DNA of 64,000 bases from Penium margaritaceum (taxonomy: Eukaryota > Streptophyta > Zygnematophyceae > Desmidiales > Peniaceae), in contig SZWC01001545.1 of the NCBI GenBank assembly GCA_023375785.1, forward strand, positions 104,350-168,349, read 5' to 3'. Under the pieces are notes generated by a model. That model did not search any database and was not told where the DNA came from. It worked only from the letters and a program-made list of their open reading frames with translations. Positions 1 through 9,810 of the stretch are shown piece after piece. The position numbers and the translations under genes are program-made. Numbering within the stretch: position 1 is the stretch's first letter; each line of letters starts with the position of its first letter.

Positions 1-2
1 AA

Positions 3-27
3 GGTTTCGATCGAAGGGATCGAAACC
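3..27. repeat. Perfect 10-bp inverted repeat
   Basis: GGTTTCGATC at 3-12 is matched exactly by GATCGAAACC at 18-27, with a 5-nt loop. It lies at the very edge of the window, so I cannot tell whether it belongs to a larger terminal repeat. Confidence 0.7.
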
Positions 28-444
28 GTCGATCATCCAATGCATCCCACGGCTACGATATCCTCGGAGGAGGATATTGACTGGTGACGAGGTAATGCAT
101 GTAGCCATGAAATGGCTATATGTGTTGACGTGTTGCCAGGTTGGTAAAATGCATGGCTGTTATTGGGACGTAGCATATCTCTTAGCCTGTGGAGAACATG
201 GATGTTGATGTTATTTGCCATGTGGAGATGCCACATGGCATGCCCATAAGGGCTACTATGCCACATGGCAGGTACACATGTTGAGAACGATACAGTTGTA
301 TGAGGATGTGAAAAACAAATATTTTTCCAAAAAAATGGCCGAGACTTGATCTCGTCGTCGTTGGGATTTTCTGGTAATTCAGGTGTCCCTGGTGTCTGAG
401 GGGCCAATGGGTCTCTCGGTCAGCCTGGAGTGCGCACTGGGTTC

Positions 445-509
445 CCATCGGCATCGATAGGACATCGATGCGAATCGATGTCCCGATGCCGATGGAGGGG
501 CCCTCCATC
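445..509. repeat. Two abutting hairpins
   Basis: The arm CCATCGGCATCG starting at 445 pairs with CGATGCCGATGG ending at 495, and the inner ACATCGAT / ATCGATGT pair extends it, giving a long imperfect stem with a short loop. Sharing its right edge is a second palindrome at 491-509, GATGGAGGG / CCCTCCATC around a single G. Such paired hairpins occur near the 3' ends of some transposons, but I see no diagnostic terminus. Confidence 0.6.
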
Positions 510-529
510 GAACACCGAGGACAACTATG

Positions 530-715
530 CCAAACACAGTGCAAATGTACTAGGCATGATATTGCAGGTGAGAACAAGGTAGAATACTGGTGGCTCGGTG
601 TGGCTATTGTGCACAATGTCTTGACAAAGTTGGCATGTGCCACTGACTGTGACCACAAACGTATCCAAGTGTCTTTAATTTCTACGATTTGTAACACGAG
701 TCAGCCACAGTAAGA
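530..715 (+). repeat. 190-bp satellite, single forward monomer
   Basis: One monomer in forward orientation, with the conserved core CTTGACAAAGTTGGCATGTG and the flanking GGTGGCTCGGTGTGGC. It ends at the start of the LTR at 716. Confidence 0.85.
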
Positions 716-1329
716 TGTCGGAATATGAATATGACAGAGCACAAAACCAGCCCGAGAGAAATTATCAATAAAGGTTCAGCTTCGGCCAGAACCACCTCGG
801 TCAGCACTCCTCACTAGCTGTTAATGGTCCTCGACCGACCAACGGACTTCCTACCGAGTCATCCCCTAATAAGCGGAGTCGCCGCAAGCGCGTCCGGCTA
901 GCGCAGAAGAAGCCGTTGCTCATGCCTTTCCTCTGTCCTGCTGTACATATGGAGGATGTTCATTCCCTCCTCAATTAAGCAGAACAGTTATGCACATCCT
1001 GTTCTCTTTTGGTTCCGTGGCTTCGCCGCCGTGTCCTCACTCTGCTCTCACCCTGCCTTCGCCAACTTCGCCTGCCAGCTCTCGTCGCTTCATCACTTGT
1101 GACTCTTCGCTCACTCCTTGTACATCTCTCACCTCACTCCCGTGTATTCTCACTGCTCCCTGTCTACCTTGGAGCTCCAGTCTCTAACCTCTCTCGAGGC
1201 CCAGAGGTTGACTCCCGGGGACTTCTTTTGCCCTACCATTTGAATAAGTCTGCTTGCCCGCTTTTCCATGCCTCCGTGCTTCTGCCTGCTTCTCATCCTG
1301 CCATCCCCGCTCATTACATTCCTCTGACA
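716..1329 (+). repeat. Solo-type LTR of TGTCAG family
   Basis: The TG...CA ends, position directly upstream of a primer-binding site, and R/U5 similarity to the LTRs at 3062, 9811, 17838 and 21079 identify it. Shared landmarks are GATGTTCATTCCCTCC just after the presumed TATA region near 950 and GTTCCGTGGCTTCGCCGCC near 1010. Confidence 0.8.
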
Positions 1330-1531
1330 CGGTATCGGAGCATCGGGTAACATGACCTGGTGTCCCGTGACAGAGTCATCGCTCTGCCGCCACCTACGCC
1401 TCCCTCCTCAAAGCTACACGTCTCTGCCGCCGTTTCCGCCGCCCCGCGCCCCTCCGCTTTGTCAACAGCTGACTTCATCAGCATCGCTTAGAGTGCTCCT
1501 CACGCTGACACAACGTCTTGTCATCCTACGG
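716..1531 (+). mobile_element. TGTCAG-family LTR element, 5' fragment
   Basis: A 5' piece of the window's main pol-less LTR family. The LTR is 716-1329 (614 bp), beginning TGTCGG and ending CTGACA. A slightly diverged initiator-Met primer site CGGTATCGGAGC follows at 1330-1341, then about 190 bp of CT-rich leader. The rest of the element is absent and the leader abuts reverse-oriented satellite at about 1532. Old and broken, with one major break at its 3' side plus scattered changes. No target duplication can be read because the other end is lost. Confidence 0.8.
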
Positions 1532-2600
1532 AAGTGGCTGACTCGTGTTATGACCAATAGAAGTATAAGTCACTTGGATACATTTGTGGTCATGGTCAGT
1601 GGCACATGCCAACTTTGTCAAGGCAGTGCGCACAATAGCCACACCGAGCCACCAGTATTCTATCTTGTTTATACCTGTAAGTTCATGCCTAGTGAATCTG
1701 CACTGTGATTGGACATTATGACCGTGGCTGACTCGTGTTATGATTAATAGCCATTTGAGGTACTTGGTAAACTTTCTGGTCATGGTCAGTGGCACATGCC
1801 AACTTTGTCAAGGCATTGCGCACAATAGCCGTGCCAAGCCACCGGTTGTTTACCTTGTATATACCTGCAAGGTCATGCATATTAGATGTGTACTATGATT
1901 GGGCACTTTGATTGTGGCTTACTCGTATTATTATTAATACAATTATAAGATACTTGGATACATTTTTGGTCATGGTCAGTGGCACATGCCAACTTTGTCA
2001 AGGCATTGCACAGAATAGCCACACTGAGCCACCAATCTTCTATCTTGTTTATACTTGTAAGGTCATGCCCACTAAATCTGCACTGTGATTGGACACTCTG
2101 ACCGTGGCTACGATTCACAGCCGTTTAAGGTACTTGGTAAACTTTGTGGTCATGGTCAGTGGCACATGCCAACCTTGTCAAGGCATTGCGCACAATAGCC
2201 GTGCCAAGCCACCGGGTTTTTACCTTTTTTATAGCTGCAAGGTCATGCGAATTAGATGTGCACTGTCATTGGACTCTCTGACCGTGGCTGACTTGTGTTA
2301 CGATTCGTAGAAGCTAAAGTCACTTGGTAAACTTTGTGGTCATGGTCAGTGGCACATGCCAACGTTGTCAAGGCATTGCGCAAAATAGCCAAACCGAGCC
2401 ACCAGTATTCTACCTTGTTTGCACCAGCAAGATCATGCCTAGTACATCTTCACTGTGATTTAACACTCTGACTGTGTCTGACTCGTGTTATGATCAATAG
2501 AACTAAAAGTCACTTGGATACATTTGTGGTCATGGTCAGTGGGACATGCCAACGTTGTCAAGGCATAACGCACAATAGCCACACCGAGCCACCAGTATTA
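1532..2600 (-). repeat. 190-bp satellite array, reverse orientation
   Basis: Five to six monomers read in reverse: the signature appears as CAGTGGCACATGCCAACTTT instead of its complement. This is the only reverse-oriented stretch of the satellite in the window. It begins at the truncated leader of the LTR element and ends at a head-to-head switch near 2600. Confidence 0.9.
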
Positions 2601-3061
2601 TACCCAATCACAGTGCACATGTAATATGCATGACCTTGCAGGTATCAGCAAGGTAAAACAGTGGTGGCTCAATGCGGCTATTGTGCGCGATGCCTTGACA
2701 AAGTTGGCATATGCCAATGACCATGACCACAAAGTTAACCAAGTAACTTTAACTTCTATGAATCATTACACGAGTCAGCCATGATCAGAGTATCCAATCG
2801 CAGTGCAGATGTACTAGGCATGATTTTGCAGGTGCACACAATGTAGAATACTGGTGGCTCGGTGTGGCTATTGTGCACAATGCCTTGACAAAGTTGGTAT
2901 GTGCCACTGACCATGACCACAACGTTTACCAAGTAGCTTTAACTTCTACGCATCGTAACACGAGTCAGCCACGGTCAGAGTGCCCAATCACTGTGCAGAT
3001 GTACTATGCATGACCTTGCTGGTATGAACAAAGCAAAAAACCGGTGGCTTGACACAGTTAT
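2601..3061 (+). repeat. 190-bp satellite array, forward
   Basis: About two and a half forward monomers between the orientation switch near 2600 and the LTR starting at 3062. The last monomer is interrupted within the GGCTTGACACAGTTATTG block. Confidence 0.9.
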
Positions 3062-3719
3062 TGTCAGAATGATGTCTCTATCAAGACAGGACATCTAACG
3101 GGTTCATCTCCGAGAGTCTCTGGCTCTTCCGCTCTCGGAAATACCCACCACTCTCAATAACGGTTCAAGCCTCTGCATTAACCACCTCGGTTCCATCACA
3201 CACGAACTGTTGACGGTGAGAACCGACCAGCGGCACGATATCGAGTTATCTCCTAATAAGCGGCCCGACCGCCATCACGTCTGGCTAGTGCACAATAAGC
3301 CTTTTCTTTCCCTTTCTGTCTTGTCCTGTCCCTTATAAGGAGGACGTTCATTCCCTCCTATCTTAACCTGAATAGTTCCACACATCCTGTTCCCTTTCGG
3401 TTCCGCGGCGTTGCCATCGTGTCTTCGCTCTGCTCACCTCCTGCCTGCGTTCACCCCGCCTATCATCTATCGCTTCGCTTCCTCACTTGTGACCTTTCGC
3501 TCACATCTGGCACTTCACTCGCTTCGCTCCCGTGCTCTCTCATTGCCCTCTTTCTACCTTGGATCTTGTGTGCCTCGCCTCTCTCAAGGTTCTACGACTA
3601 ACTCCTTGGGACTAGCTTTGCCTTTCTGCTTCCGTCTTTCTGCTAACTCACTTCTGCATGCCACAGTGCTTCTACCTGCTTCCGCTCCTGCCATCCTTGC
3701 GCATTGCATTCTTCTGACA
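3062..3719 (+). repeat. 5' LTR of element I
   Basis: Starts TGTCAGAATG, ends TTCTGACA, and the PBS follows immediately. A TATA-like CCCTTATAAGGAGG at about 3332-3345 precedes the conserved GACGTTCATTCCCTCC, a likely U3/R boundary. It is the longest LTR of the family here, mostly through a different U3. Confidence 0.85.
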
Positions 3720-3731
3720 TGGTATCAGAGC
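3720..3731 (+). other. Primer-binding site (initiator-Met tRNA)
   Basis: TGGTATCAGAGC directly abuts the LTR end. It is complementary to the 3' end of plant initiator-Met tRNA, the usual primer for plant LTR elements. Confidence 0.9.
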
Positions 3732-4705
3732 ATCAGGCAACATCACCTGGTGCCCCGTGACCTCGTCATTGCTCTGCCTCCATCACTACATCGCCTCTTG
3801 TATCTGCACTCTTCCGTCGCCTCTGCCGTTACTTTGCACCTCTCCACCTCGGATATAGCTGACATCTGCAACGTTGCCTGGAGTCTTTTTATGCTGAAGC
3901 AAAGCCTCATCATCCTACGGAAGCCCTGTGCCCATTCCGCGCCCGTGGCCAACAATTGGTGACTTTTTTACAACAGCCGCAAGCAACTCCCCAGCCGCCG
4001 CCTGTCGTCAACTTCCCGGAAGCTTCTTGCCGCTCGTCACCTGCTGCCTCTCATCTTTGCAAGCACCTCCGTCTTTCTTCTCTCCTCTCATCAGCCTCAT
4101 CTGCTCCATCTGCCCCATCGACATCAGCCCCCTTGCACTCGTTGTACTGCACCACGTCCTCGCACCGCCTTCTAGCATCATCAGCAGCAGCAGTGCAACG
4201 CCCGCCGGCAGGACATCGGACACCACCAGTCTTCCTGCTCCCACTGTGAGCCAACTGGGGAACAAACCATCGCTCTCTTGACATCAGCGGTCCAGTGTCT
4301 CTGCCCTCCGCATGACTTTATGTGCCACAACCAATTCCCTCCAGCAACCAAGTCATCGGACACCACCAGTCTTCCTGTCCGCCGGTCTCGGGCCAACTGG
4401 AGAACAAGCCGTCACTCTCTTCAAAGCAGAGCCATTTGTTGCCCCACTCGCTCTTCGTAGCACCCCGTCATCCTCCGGCTACACCTCCATCCTCTGCCTC
4501 CGTCATCTGCCCTCCGCCCTCGTCATCATCTTCACTCGAGCCTCCTTCGTTGTCTCAATCTCATCTGCCCTACTCGTGTCGCCCTTCGCCTGTCTCTCTA
4601 GCTTCATCAACAGCTCGTGTCATCTCGTCTTCTATCACCTCCTCCCAAGTTCCTCGTCAGCAGCATCATCCACGCCGCCTTCCTCATCAGCCTTCATCCG
4701 CTGTG

Positions 4706-5400
4706 CACGTGGTCTCACCCCTGTACCAACTCAGCCATCAGTTGCCTCTACCTTCTTCTGCTTCACTTCCGCATCAGCTCAGCACAAGGATCCGCCCGGT
4801 CACATCGCCCATTTCACGACGACCTGCGCCCACGCTGAAACCTTCTGCCGTGCACGTGGTTTTGCTCCTGCGCCCACTCCTCTTTTATCAGCTTTCGCCT
4901 CCTCATCATCTGCATCTGCGACGAGCACAAGGACCTGCACGAGCTAGCTAACCACTTTGCAACATCCTGCACCCACGCTGGCAGCAGATTTCTCGCGGCG
5001 CATTGGCACCTGCCTTCCCCTTGCCGCATTCTATCCCTGTATTGCGACAACGCACGTGGTTTTACCTGTGCACCCATTCATTCATCAGCCGCCTCTGCCT
5101 CCTCCTGATCACTTCAATATTATCTGCTCGGTACAACGATCCGCCTGGTCGCATCACCCGTTGCACGATGACCTGCGCCCACGCCAAAACTTCAGCCTAG
5201 CACGAGGTCTCATCCCTGTACCAACTCCGTTGTTCTGCCTTCCTCCTTCACCTTCCTTCATTGTGTACACGGCACATTGCTCATTCAAGATCGACCTGCG
5301 CCCCCAAAACATTCCTCCGCACACGTGGTCTCACCCCTTTTCTCACTTTCCCATTGGTTCTCCCTTTCCTTCACACTATATTGTCAACTCCTCTCTTTCC
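4706..5400 (+). repeat. Leader tandem repeat of element I
   Basis: CACGTGG followed by CT- and C-rich text recurs at 4706, 4853, 5053, 5201 (as CACGAGG) and 5322. The spacing is about 147, 200, 148 and 121, so the true period is about 347 bp, made of a short and a long half. The halves carry recurring landmarks, AGCACAAGGATCCGCCCGGT and CCTGCGCCCACGC. The Pro/Ser-rich open frames crossing this region follow from its composition and are not counted as genes. Confidence 0.8.
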
Positions 5401-5409
5401 TCGCTTACC

Positions 5410-6120
5410 ATGGACAAGCTGACCAGTGCGTGGACTGAACTTCCTGTTCTTGGCCCTAAGGCCAGCAGCATCCTTAGTTGGTCGGATAGCGTCATTTCAT
5501 GTGTACAAGTCATCTATATCAATGGGTACGAGGTGGCCAGAATGCTGCTTGGCAAATATGACCACCTCCACAGCAACCGGCGTCAGCCCAGGGATACTGA
5601 TGCCACCTTCACTGCCATCTAGAATCTACTCAGAAAGTTCCTCAGTAGCATCTACCTCCGCATCGAATAGCCAATTGACATTGCAGCTCAGCGATGGTAC
5701 TCCGTGCTGCAGTATGCATGGATGAGACGCTCCTACTATCTCTGGATCTGTTACGTGGACATTTTTCCCACTCTGCCACACATCCCCAGGCTCCTCTTCC
5801 TTCCAGAGGAAGACTGGTGTGACGTCACAGTGACCAACATTGACAAATAGCAGCAGATCTTCTACGAAACGTTGAAACCCTATTACCTCTTCCACTTTCC
5901 CATTGTGAGATCGTTTCTGGAGAGACCACTCTGGTGCAGTCCCAACGACCACGACAGCCCCGATGACTTTCAAGCTCAGCTTGCGCTGTTTAATACAGAA
6001 CTCAAACGCGGGCTTCACACACTTGTTGACCCTCTACTTTACTTTCTCCTGGCCAAGCATGACTGTCGCAACTTATCCCTCATGTGGCATGGCCTTATCA
6101 CCCACTGTGGAGGGTTGGTC
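5410..6120 (+). pseudogene. Family-specific reading-frame zone of element I
   Basis: Just after the leader an open frame begins MDKLTSAWTELPVLGPKA and includes RMLLGKYDHLHS. A later segment around 5870-6120 has LKRGLHTLVDPLLYFLLAKH. The first part resembles the open segment of the reverse-strand element at 40257-40691 (shared pattern PVL...W...VI...RMLLG-Y-H-H). The later part resembles 39951-40256, which also carries a Met-Trp-His followed by a Cys-Gly. I know of no domain match. A diverged gag is the most natural guess, but no zinc knuckle is visible. Broken, with a few breaks. Confidence 0.5.
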
Positions 6121-6123
6121 TAG

Positions 6124-6737
6124 TGTTACTTACTGAGAAACTGGAGAGACTTTCTGTTAATCCTCTCCTGTATATATATGCTCTACATTGTGGCCATGAG
6201 TGTACAGGGCCTGCTGACACAGCGAGTGGAGGCGACGCACAGTGAGCGCACGCGCCACCTTTGGACCGGCGACACTCCCGCCTGCTCCACGCGTGCTCGC
6301 TTACCTCCTGGCAGCAGTGCCCGGATGAATTCGGTAGCCCGCCGATGCTGGTGTTATCCCACTCATCAAAACCTATACTTAATCCTCTGAATGTGTGAAC
6401 TGTTATACTGTGGTGACCTAGTTTAGTCATACTTTTGAACTTGGGTTAGTGATGACCGCACTAGTATAGGACCCAACTCGTCTTGGGATTGTGTGGTGTT
6501 TTTTGTGGGGCACGAGAGGCACTATGCCCTCGCATTTTTAGAGTGCGCCAGCGAGTTTCACTCGCTGGCCGACGGGTGGGTTCGCTTAGCGAGCTTCACC
6601 CCGTATGACTCCTTGCTTCGAGTTCTTGCTAAGCCATGGCGTTGTGCTAGGCCGCTAGGTAAACCCACGCATATCTTTGAAGATACTTGACCATTTGACT
6701 TGCTGATGGTCTCGTTGGATTTGTATTCCAAATCTCA
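6124..6737 (+). repeat. Copia 5' LTR
   Basis: TG...CA ends, and the primer-binding site follows directly. A TATA-like TGTATATATATGC at about 6170-6182 lies about 50 bp in. It has no similarity to the TGTCAG-family LTRs. The start at 6124 is chosen because the homology of element I to its family stops just before it. Confidence 0.75.
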
Positions 6738-6750
6738 TGGTATCAGAGCC
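6738..6750 (+). other. Primer-binding site of Copia element
   Basis: TGGTATCAGAGCC next to the LTR end, complementary to initiator-Met tRNA. Confidence 0.9.
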
Positions 6751-7155
6751 ATGATCATAGGGTTCGGATAGAGCAGCAGAGGGAAAAATGGGAAAGTAAG
6801 GGGCGGAGGTGTGAAATCGCGCAGATCTGAAGATTCACGGCGGCTCAAACCGCCGCAGAAGCAGGTCGCAGCCGCCGCCGTCACGTCCGCAGGGCTGCCG
6901 CATCCCTTAGGGGTTCGCGCTGAGGAGCGCGCGAGGGTGCTGAAGAGGAGGGAGAGGCTCGCCTACGCCCTCCCCAAGGGGCCACCTACTGACAAACAGC
7001 CTTGGAGAAGCAACGCCGGGCGCAGCCAAGGGAAGAAAGGGGAGGGAAGCCACAGGAATTGTTGTGCCTGAAACACAGCAGATTCCTCCACGTGCCTACC
7101 TCCTAAGTGTGCGAGGTGCTAGTAGTAAGAGGAGTAGAAAGGAAGTGGAGGGGTA

Positions 7156-7674
7156 GTGAGAGGACCTCCAGCACCTTCACAGCAACGTCAACACAGTCTA
7201 GCACTCACAATGAGTGCCTCCGGATCAGTTCCGGGTGGTAGTGGCAACCCCGGCGCTAATCAAATCACGGCCACGTCCGGACCCGTATCGTGGGACGAGT
7301 TGAACAAAGTAATGTCCCAAAAGGACCTTACACCGCCGCTGCTAGGAACACGTGACTTCTTGGCATGGAAAGATTTTTTTCTTGCTTGGACGGCGGAACA
7401 CGGCTTAGAGGACCTATACCTCTCACCGCCAACCGATGATGCCGAGGAGCGGGTCCTCCTACGCGCCTTCAACGTACTTGTGTGTGCACTTTCGGATGAA
7501 CAAGCTTATGCAATCCACCACCTTCGAGGCGTAGCAGCCCACGACAGTTCCGCCCACTGGCTGGACTACCCCGATGGAGCTCCACCCACCGGAGCCGACA
7601 GCATCGCAGCAACTGTCAGGTCAGGGGCTTGGGCACACGCATGTCACCACCACTCACATTTTGCCCATGCATGA
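7156..7674 (+). pseudogene. Copia gag remnant
   Basis: An open frame whose likely gag start is the MSASGSVPGG methionine at 7210. Residues resembling plant Copia gag include TRDFLAWKDFFLAW (the conserved Trp-rich N-terminal block) and ERVLLRAFNVLVCALSDEQA, the acidic and helical middle. Gag coats the element RNA in the virus-like particle. It is shorter than usual plant Copia gag and no CCHC knuckle is visible, consistent with a decayed copy. Confidence 0.75.
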
Positions 7675-8193
7675 ATGGCTGTATGACACTGCTTCCTTGC
7701 ATCACATGTCGCCGCATCGCCAGCTCTTTGCCTCCTTGTATGCTACACCTGATGTTGAAGGGGTGAAGATAGGGTCTGGGGAAGTGCTTGCAATTGAGGA
7801 CGTGGACACTGTGGCACTTCAGGCGCCTGGTGGGGTGATATGGCTGATTGGTGTCCTGTTTGTACCCAAACTGAGAGTGAATTTGTTGTCTGGTGGTCGG
7901 CTTGATCGTCAAGCTAGTGTGTCCACCGTCATGTACAAACAACAATGCACTCTTTTTGATGCAACTGATGCTCTGCTGGCTGACGGACCGTTACATGCAG
8001 ACATGCTCTATCATGTGACTCTCTTCCCTCTTGTTCCAACGCATTCACAGTGCCCACGGGCGCATGTTGCAACTGTCACGGATGCAAAGCACACTAAACT
8101 GCTACACCGTCATCTTGCACACTTACACACTGACCTAATCGAAGACATGGTCAGGCATACAGCTGCACGAGGCCTCCACCCAGATGATTGTCC
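7640..8193 (+). pseudogene. Copia protease and pre-integrase remnant
   Basis: WLYDTASLHHMSPHRQLF carries the D-T-A motif of the retropepsin-like aspartic protease in its plant Copia context. IWLIGVLFVPKLRVNLLSGG is the conserved second half of that domain. LLHRHLAHLHTDLIEDMV matches the gag-pre-integrase block (usually W/H-H-x-x-x-G/A-H) that leads into the integrase zinc site. The reading ends near RGLHPDDC as the Copia sequence stops. Pol would normally continue for about 3 kb. Confidence 0.8.
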
Positions 8194-8418
8194 TCATCTG
8201 TCCATCCTCCGCCTTCTCTACGTCCTTCGCCATCTTCCATCTTCATCAGCGTTTGCCTCCATCTGTATGTCATCTTCATCTTGACCCGCTGTCTCCTGTC
8301 GACCTCGTTATCACTCCTGCCTCTTGCTCCAACTCAACCTCCTCTGCCTTCCTCCCGTCGCCCGTCAGCATCCACATCGTCCACGCCGTCTCCGCCTTGA
8401 TCATCCTCATTATCTGCA

Positions 8419-9200
8419 CACGTGGTTCCGCCCATGCACCCACTCAACCATCAGCTTCCTCGGCTTCCTCTTCCATTCAGCATCATCCTCCTGCTCGGCA
8501 CAAGGATCCGTCCGGTCGCATTGCCCACTTTGTGATGACCTGCGCTCACGCCAAAAACGTCCGCAGCGCACGTGGTTCCGCCCCTACGCCCTCTCCTCTT
8601 TCATCAGCTTCCGTTTGATCATCATCCGCATCTGTGGCCAGCACAAGGACCTGCACAAGCTCGCTCCACGCTTCGCAGCAGCTTGCACCCACGCCGGCAG
8701 CAGATTTCTCACGGCGCGTTGGCACCTGTTTTCCCCTTGCCTCAGTCTACTCTTCTGCTCAGCCGCACACGTGGTTCTACCCCTACGCCCACTCAGCCAT
8801 CAGCTCCCTCAGCTTCCTCTTCAAGTCAGCATCGTGCTCCTACTTGGCACAAGGATCCGCCCGATCGCATTGCCCACTTCAAGACGAACTACGTCCACGC
8901 CAAAAACCTCCACAGCGCACGTGGCTCCGCCCCTGCGCCCACACCTATTTCATCAATGTCTGCTCCTCATCATCAGCATCTGCAACCAGCACAAAGGATC
9001 TGCACGAGCTAGCTGTCCTCTTTGCAGCTACTTGCACCCACGCCGGAAGTATATTTCCCGCGGCGCGTTGGCTCTCGCCTTCCCCTTGCCGCATTCTATC
9101 CCTCTATCGCAAAGCGCACGTGGTTCCACCCCTGCGCCCACTCCAACAAGCATCCTCGTACTCTTCCACATCCTCCTTCTCAGCATCCTCTCTCATCAAA
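8419..9200 (+). repeat. Leader tandem repeat of element II
   Basis: CACGTGG occurs at 8419, 8569, 8768, 8918 and 9117, spaced 150, 199, 150 and 199. That gives a 349-bp repeat with two unequal halves. The short half ends in a GACCTGCGCYCACGCC-like block, and the long half carries GCACAAGGACCTGCAC and a GGCAGCAGATTTCTC-like block. It is the clearest copy of this leader repeat in the window. Confidence 0.85.
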
Positions 9201-9383
9201 CCAATCTGCCTGATCGCACTTGGCAGTACCCTGCACTCACGCCAAACCTCCTGCAGTACTTCTCTTCCACCCTCTCTCCCTTCTTCTCCAACCCCAGCCC
9301 CATCTTCAACAGGGTGAACCTGCTGTGCTTTGCTTGTGAGCAGACACCAACAACTGCCACGCACCCGCAACGACAAATCATTA

Positions 9384-9780
9384 TGGCAGCACAAGCCCTC
9401 AACTGGACACATGTTCCTTTTCTTGATCAGTTGGAGTAAACAGCCACGACTGGTATGGTGGCATCCAAATCAAGACAAAACACTCTTTTTTTCGCGGGTA
9501 TCAGCTCTCCTTCTTTGTGGAAGGAGTGTATGACAACCCCGGGTGTCATCCAAGGGCTTACACGACAACCTTGCAGGATGTCAAAAGGTGCCTACGTGAC
9601 ACCACCCATACTGTCTACCACATGATCATGGACAAAGTATCAACTGTCACAGCAATTTGGCACACCCTTGTGGCAGCAGCATGGAACCCAAATATCTGCA
9701 ATATGTTCGTCCTCTCCCTCCGTCGAGTGGTCAATCCCCCCATCAGCAACACTCGGATACTGAGGCCCTATAGGCACTAA
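9384..9780 (+). pseudogene. Family reading-frame zone of element II
   Basis: Begins with ATGGCAGCACAAGCC at 9384 (MAAQALNWTHVPFLDQLE), placed as the start methionines of the corresponding zones in the other copies are: after the leader and before the polypurine tract. The N-terminal V-P-F-L resembles the L-P-V-L and I-P-V-L of elements I and E. Function unknown. Broken, with several breaks. Confidence 0.4.
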
Positions 9781-9810
9781 GAGATTATGTCTGATCGGAA
9801 TCAGGGGGGC

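Larger units (their letters stand above)
1..529. other. Unassigned non-satellite sequence with hairpins
   Basis: About 530 bp that match neither the satellite nor the LTR family. A 124-codon open frame runs on the reverse strand (33-407) beginning MAPQTPGTPELPENPNDD, but I recognise no domain in it and would not call it a gene. The stretch has three kinds of inverted repeat: a perfect one at 3-27, a TGCCATGTGG / CCACATGGCA pair at 216-240, and a pair of adjacent hairpins at 445-509. It passes into a satellite monomer near 530. It could be a fragment of a transposon whose other end lies outside the window. Confidence 0.4.
3062..6123 (+). mobile_element. TGTCAG-family LTR element, 5' portion (element I)
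   Basis: Parts in order: 5' LTR 3062-3719 (658 bp, TGTCAG...TGACA), primer-binding site TGGTATCAGAGC at 3720-3731 matching initiator-Met tRNA, a long CT-rich leader with tandem repeats to about 5400, and a family-specific reading-frame zone 5410-6120. There is no protease, reverse transcriptase or integrase. The 3' end is replaced by a Copia element beginning at 6124. It is broken, with one large structural break and several small ones. Its U3 differs strongly from the 3' LTR at 9811, so the two are not partners. Confidence 0.8.
6124..8193 (+). mobile_element. Ty1/Copia LTR retrotransposon, 5' half
   Basis: A different superfamily sits between elements I and II. The parts are a 5' LTR 6124-6737 (TGTTACT...AATCTCA, 614 bp), a PBS TGGTATCAGAGCC at 6738-6750, an untranslated leader, a gag region from about 7156, a protease and the pre-integrase region up to about 8193. 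Integrase core, reverse transcriptase, RNase H and 3' LTR are absent; the sequence passes directly into the leader of another TGTCAG-family element. It is broken, with one major loss and about three or more smaller breaks. It probably inserted into a TGTCAG-family element before the composite rearranged. Confidence 0.85.

Noticed and set aside
1-529. Helitron 3' end at the paired hairpins
   Set aside because: No CTRR terminus followed by T is found at the right distance, and the 5' end is not visible.
4312-4951. Long Ser/Pro-rich frames of about 210 codons
   Set aside because: Two overlapping frames of similar length run through CT-rich leader repeats. The starts are not shared with other family copies, so composition explains them.
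8324-9439. A 371-codon open frame
   Set aside because: It crosses the leader tandem repeat and the start of the family zone in one frame by chance of composition. Equivalent regions of other copies do not keep it.
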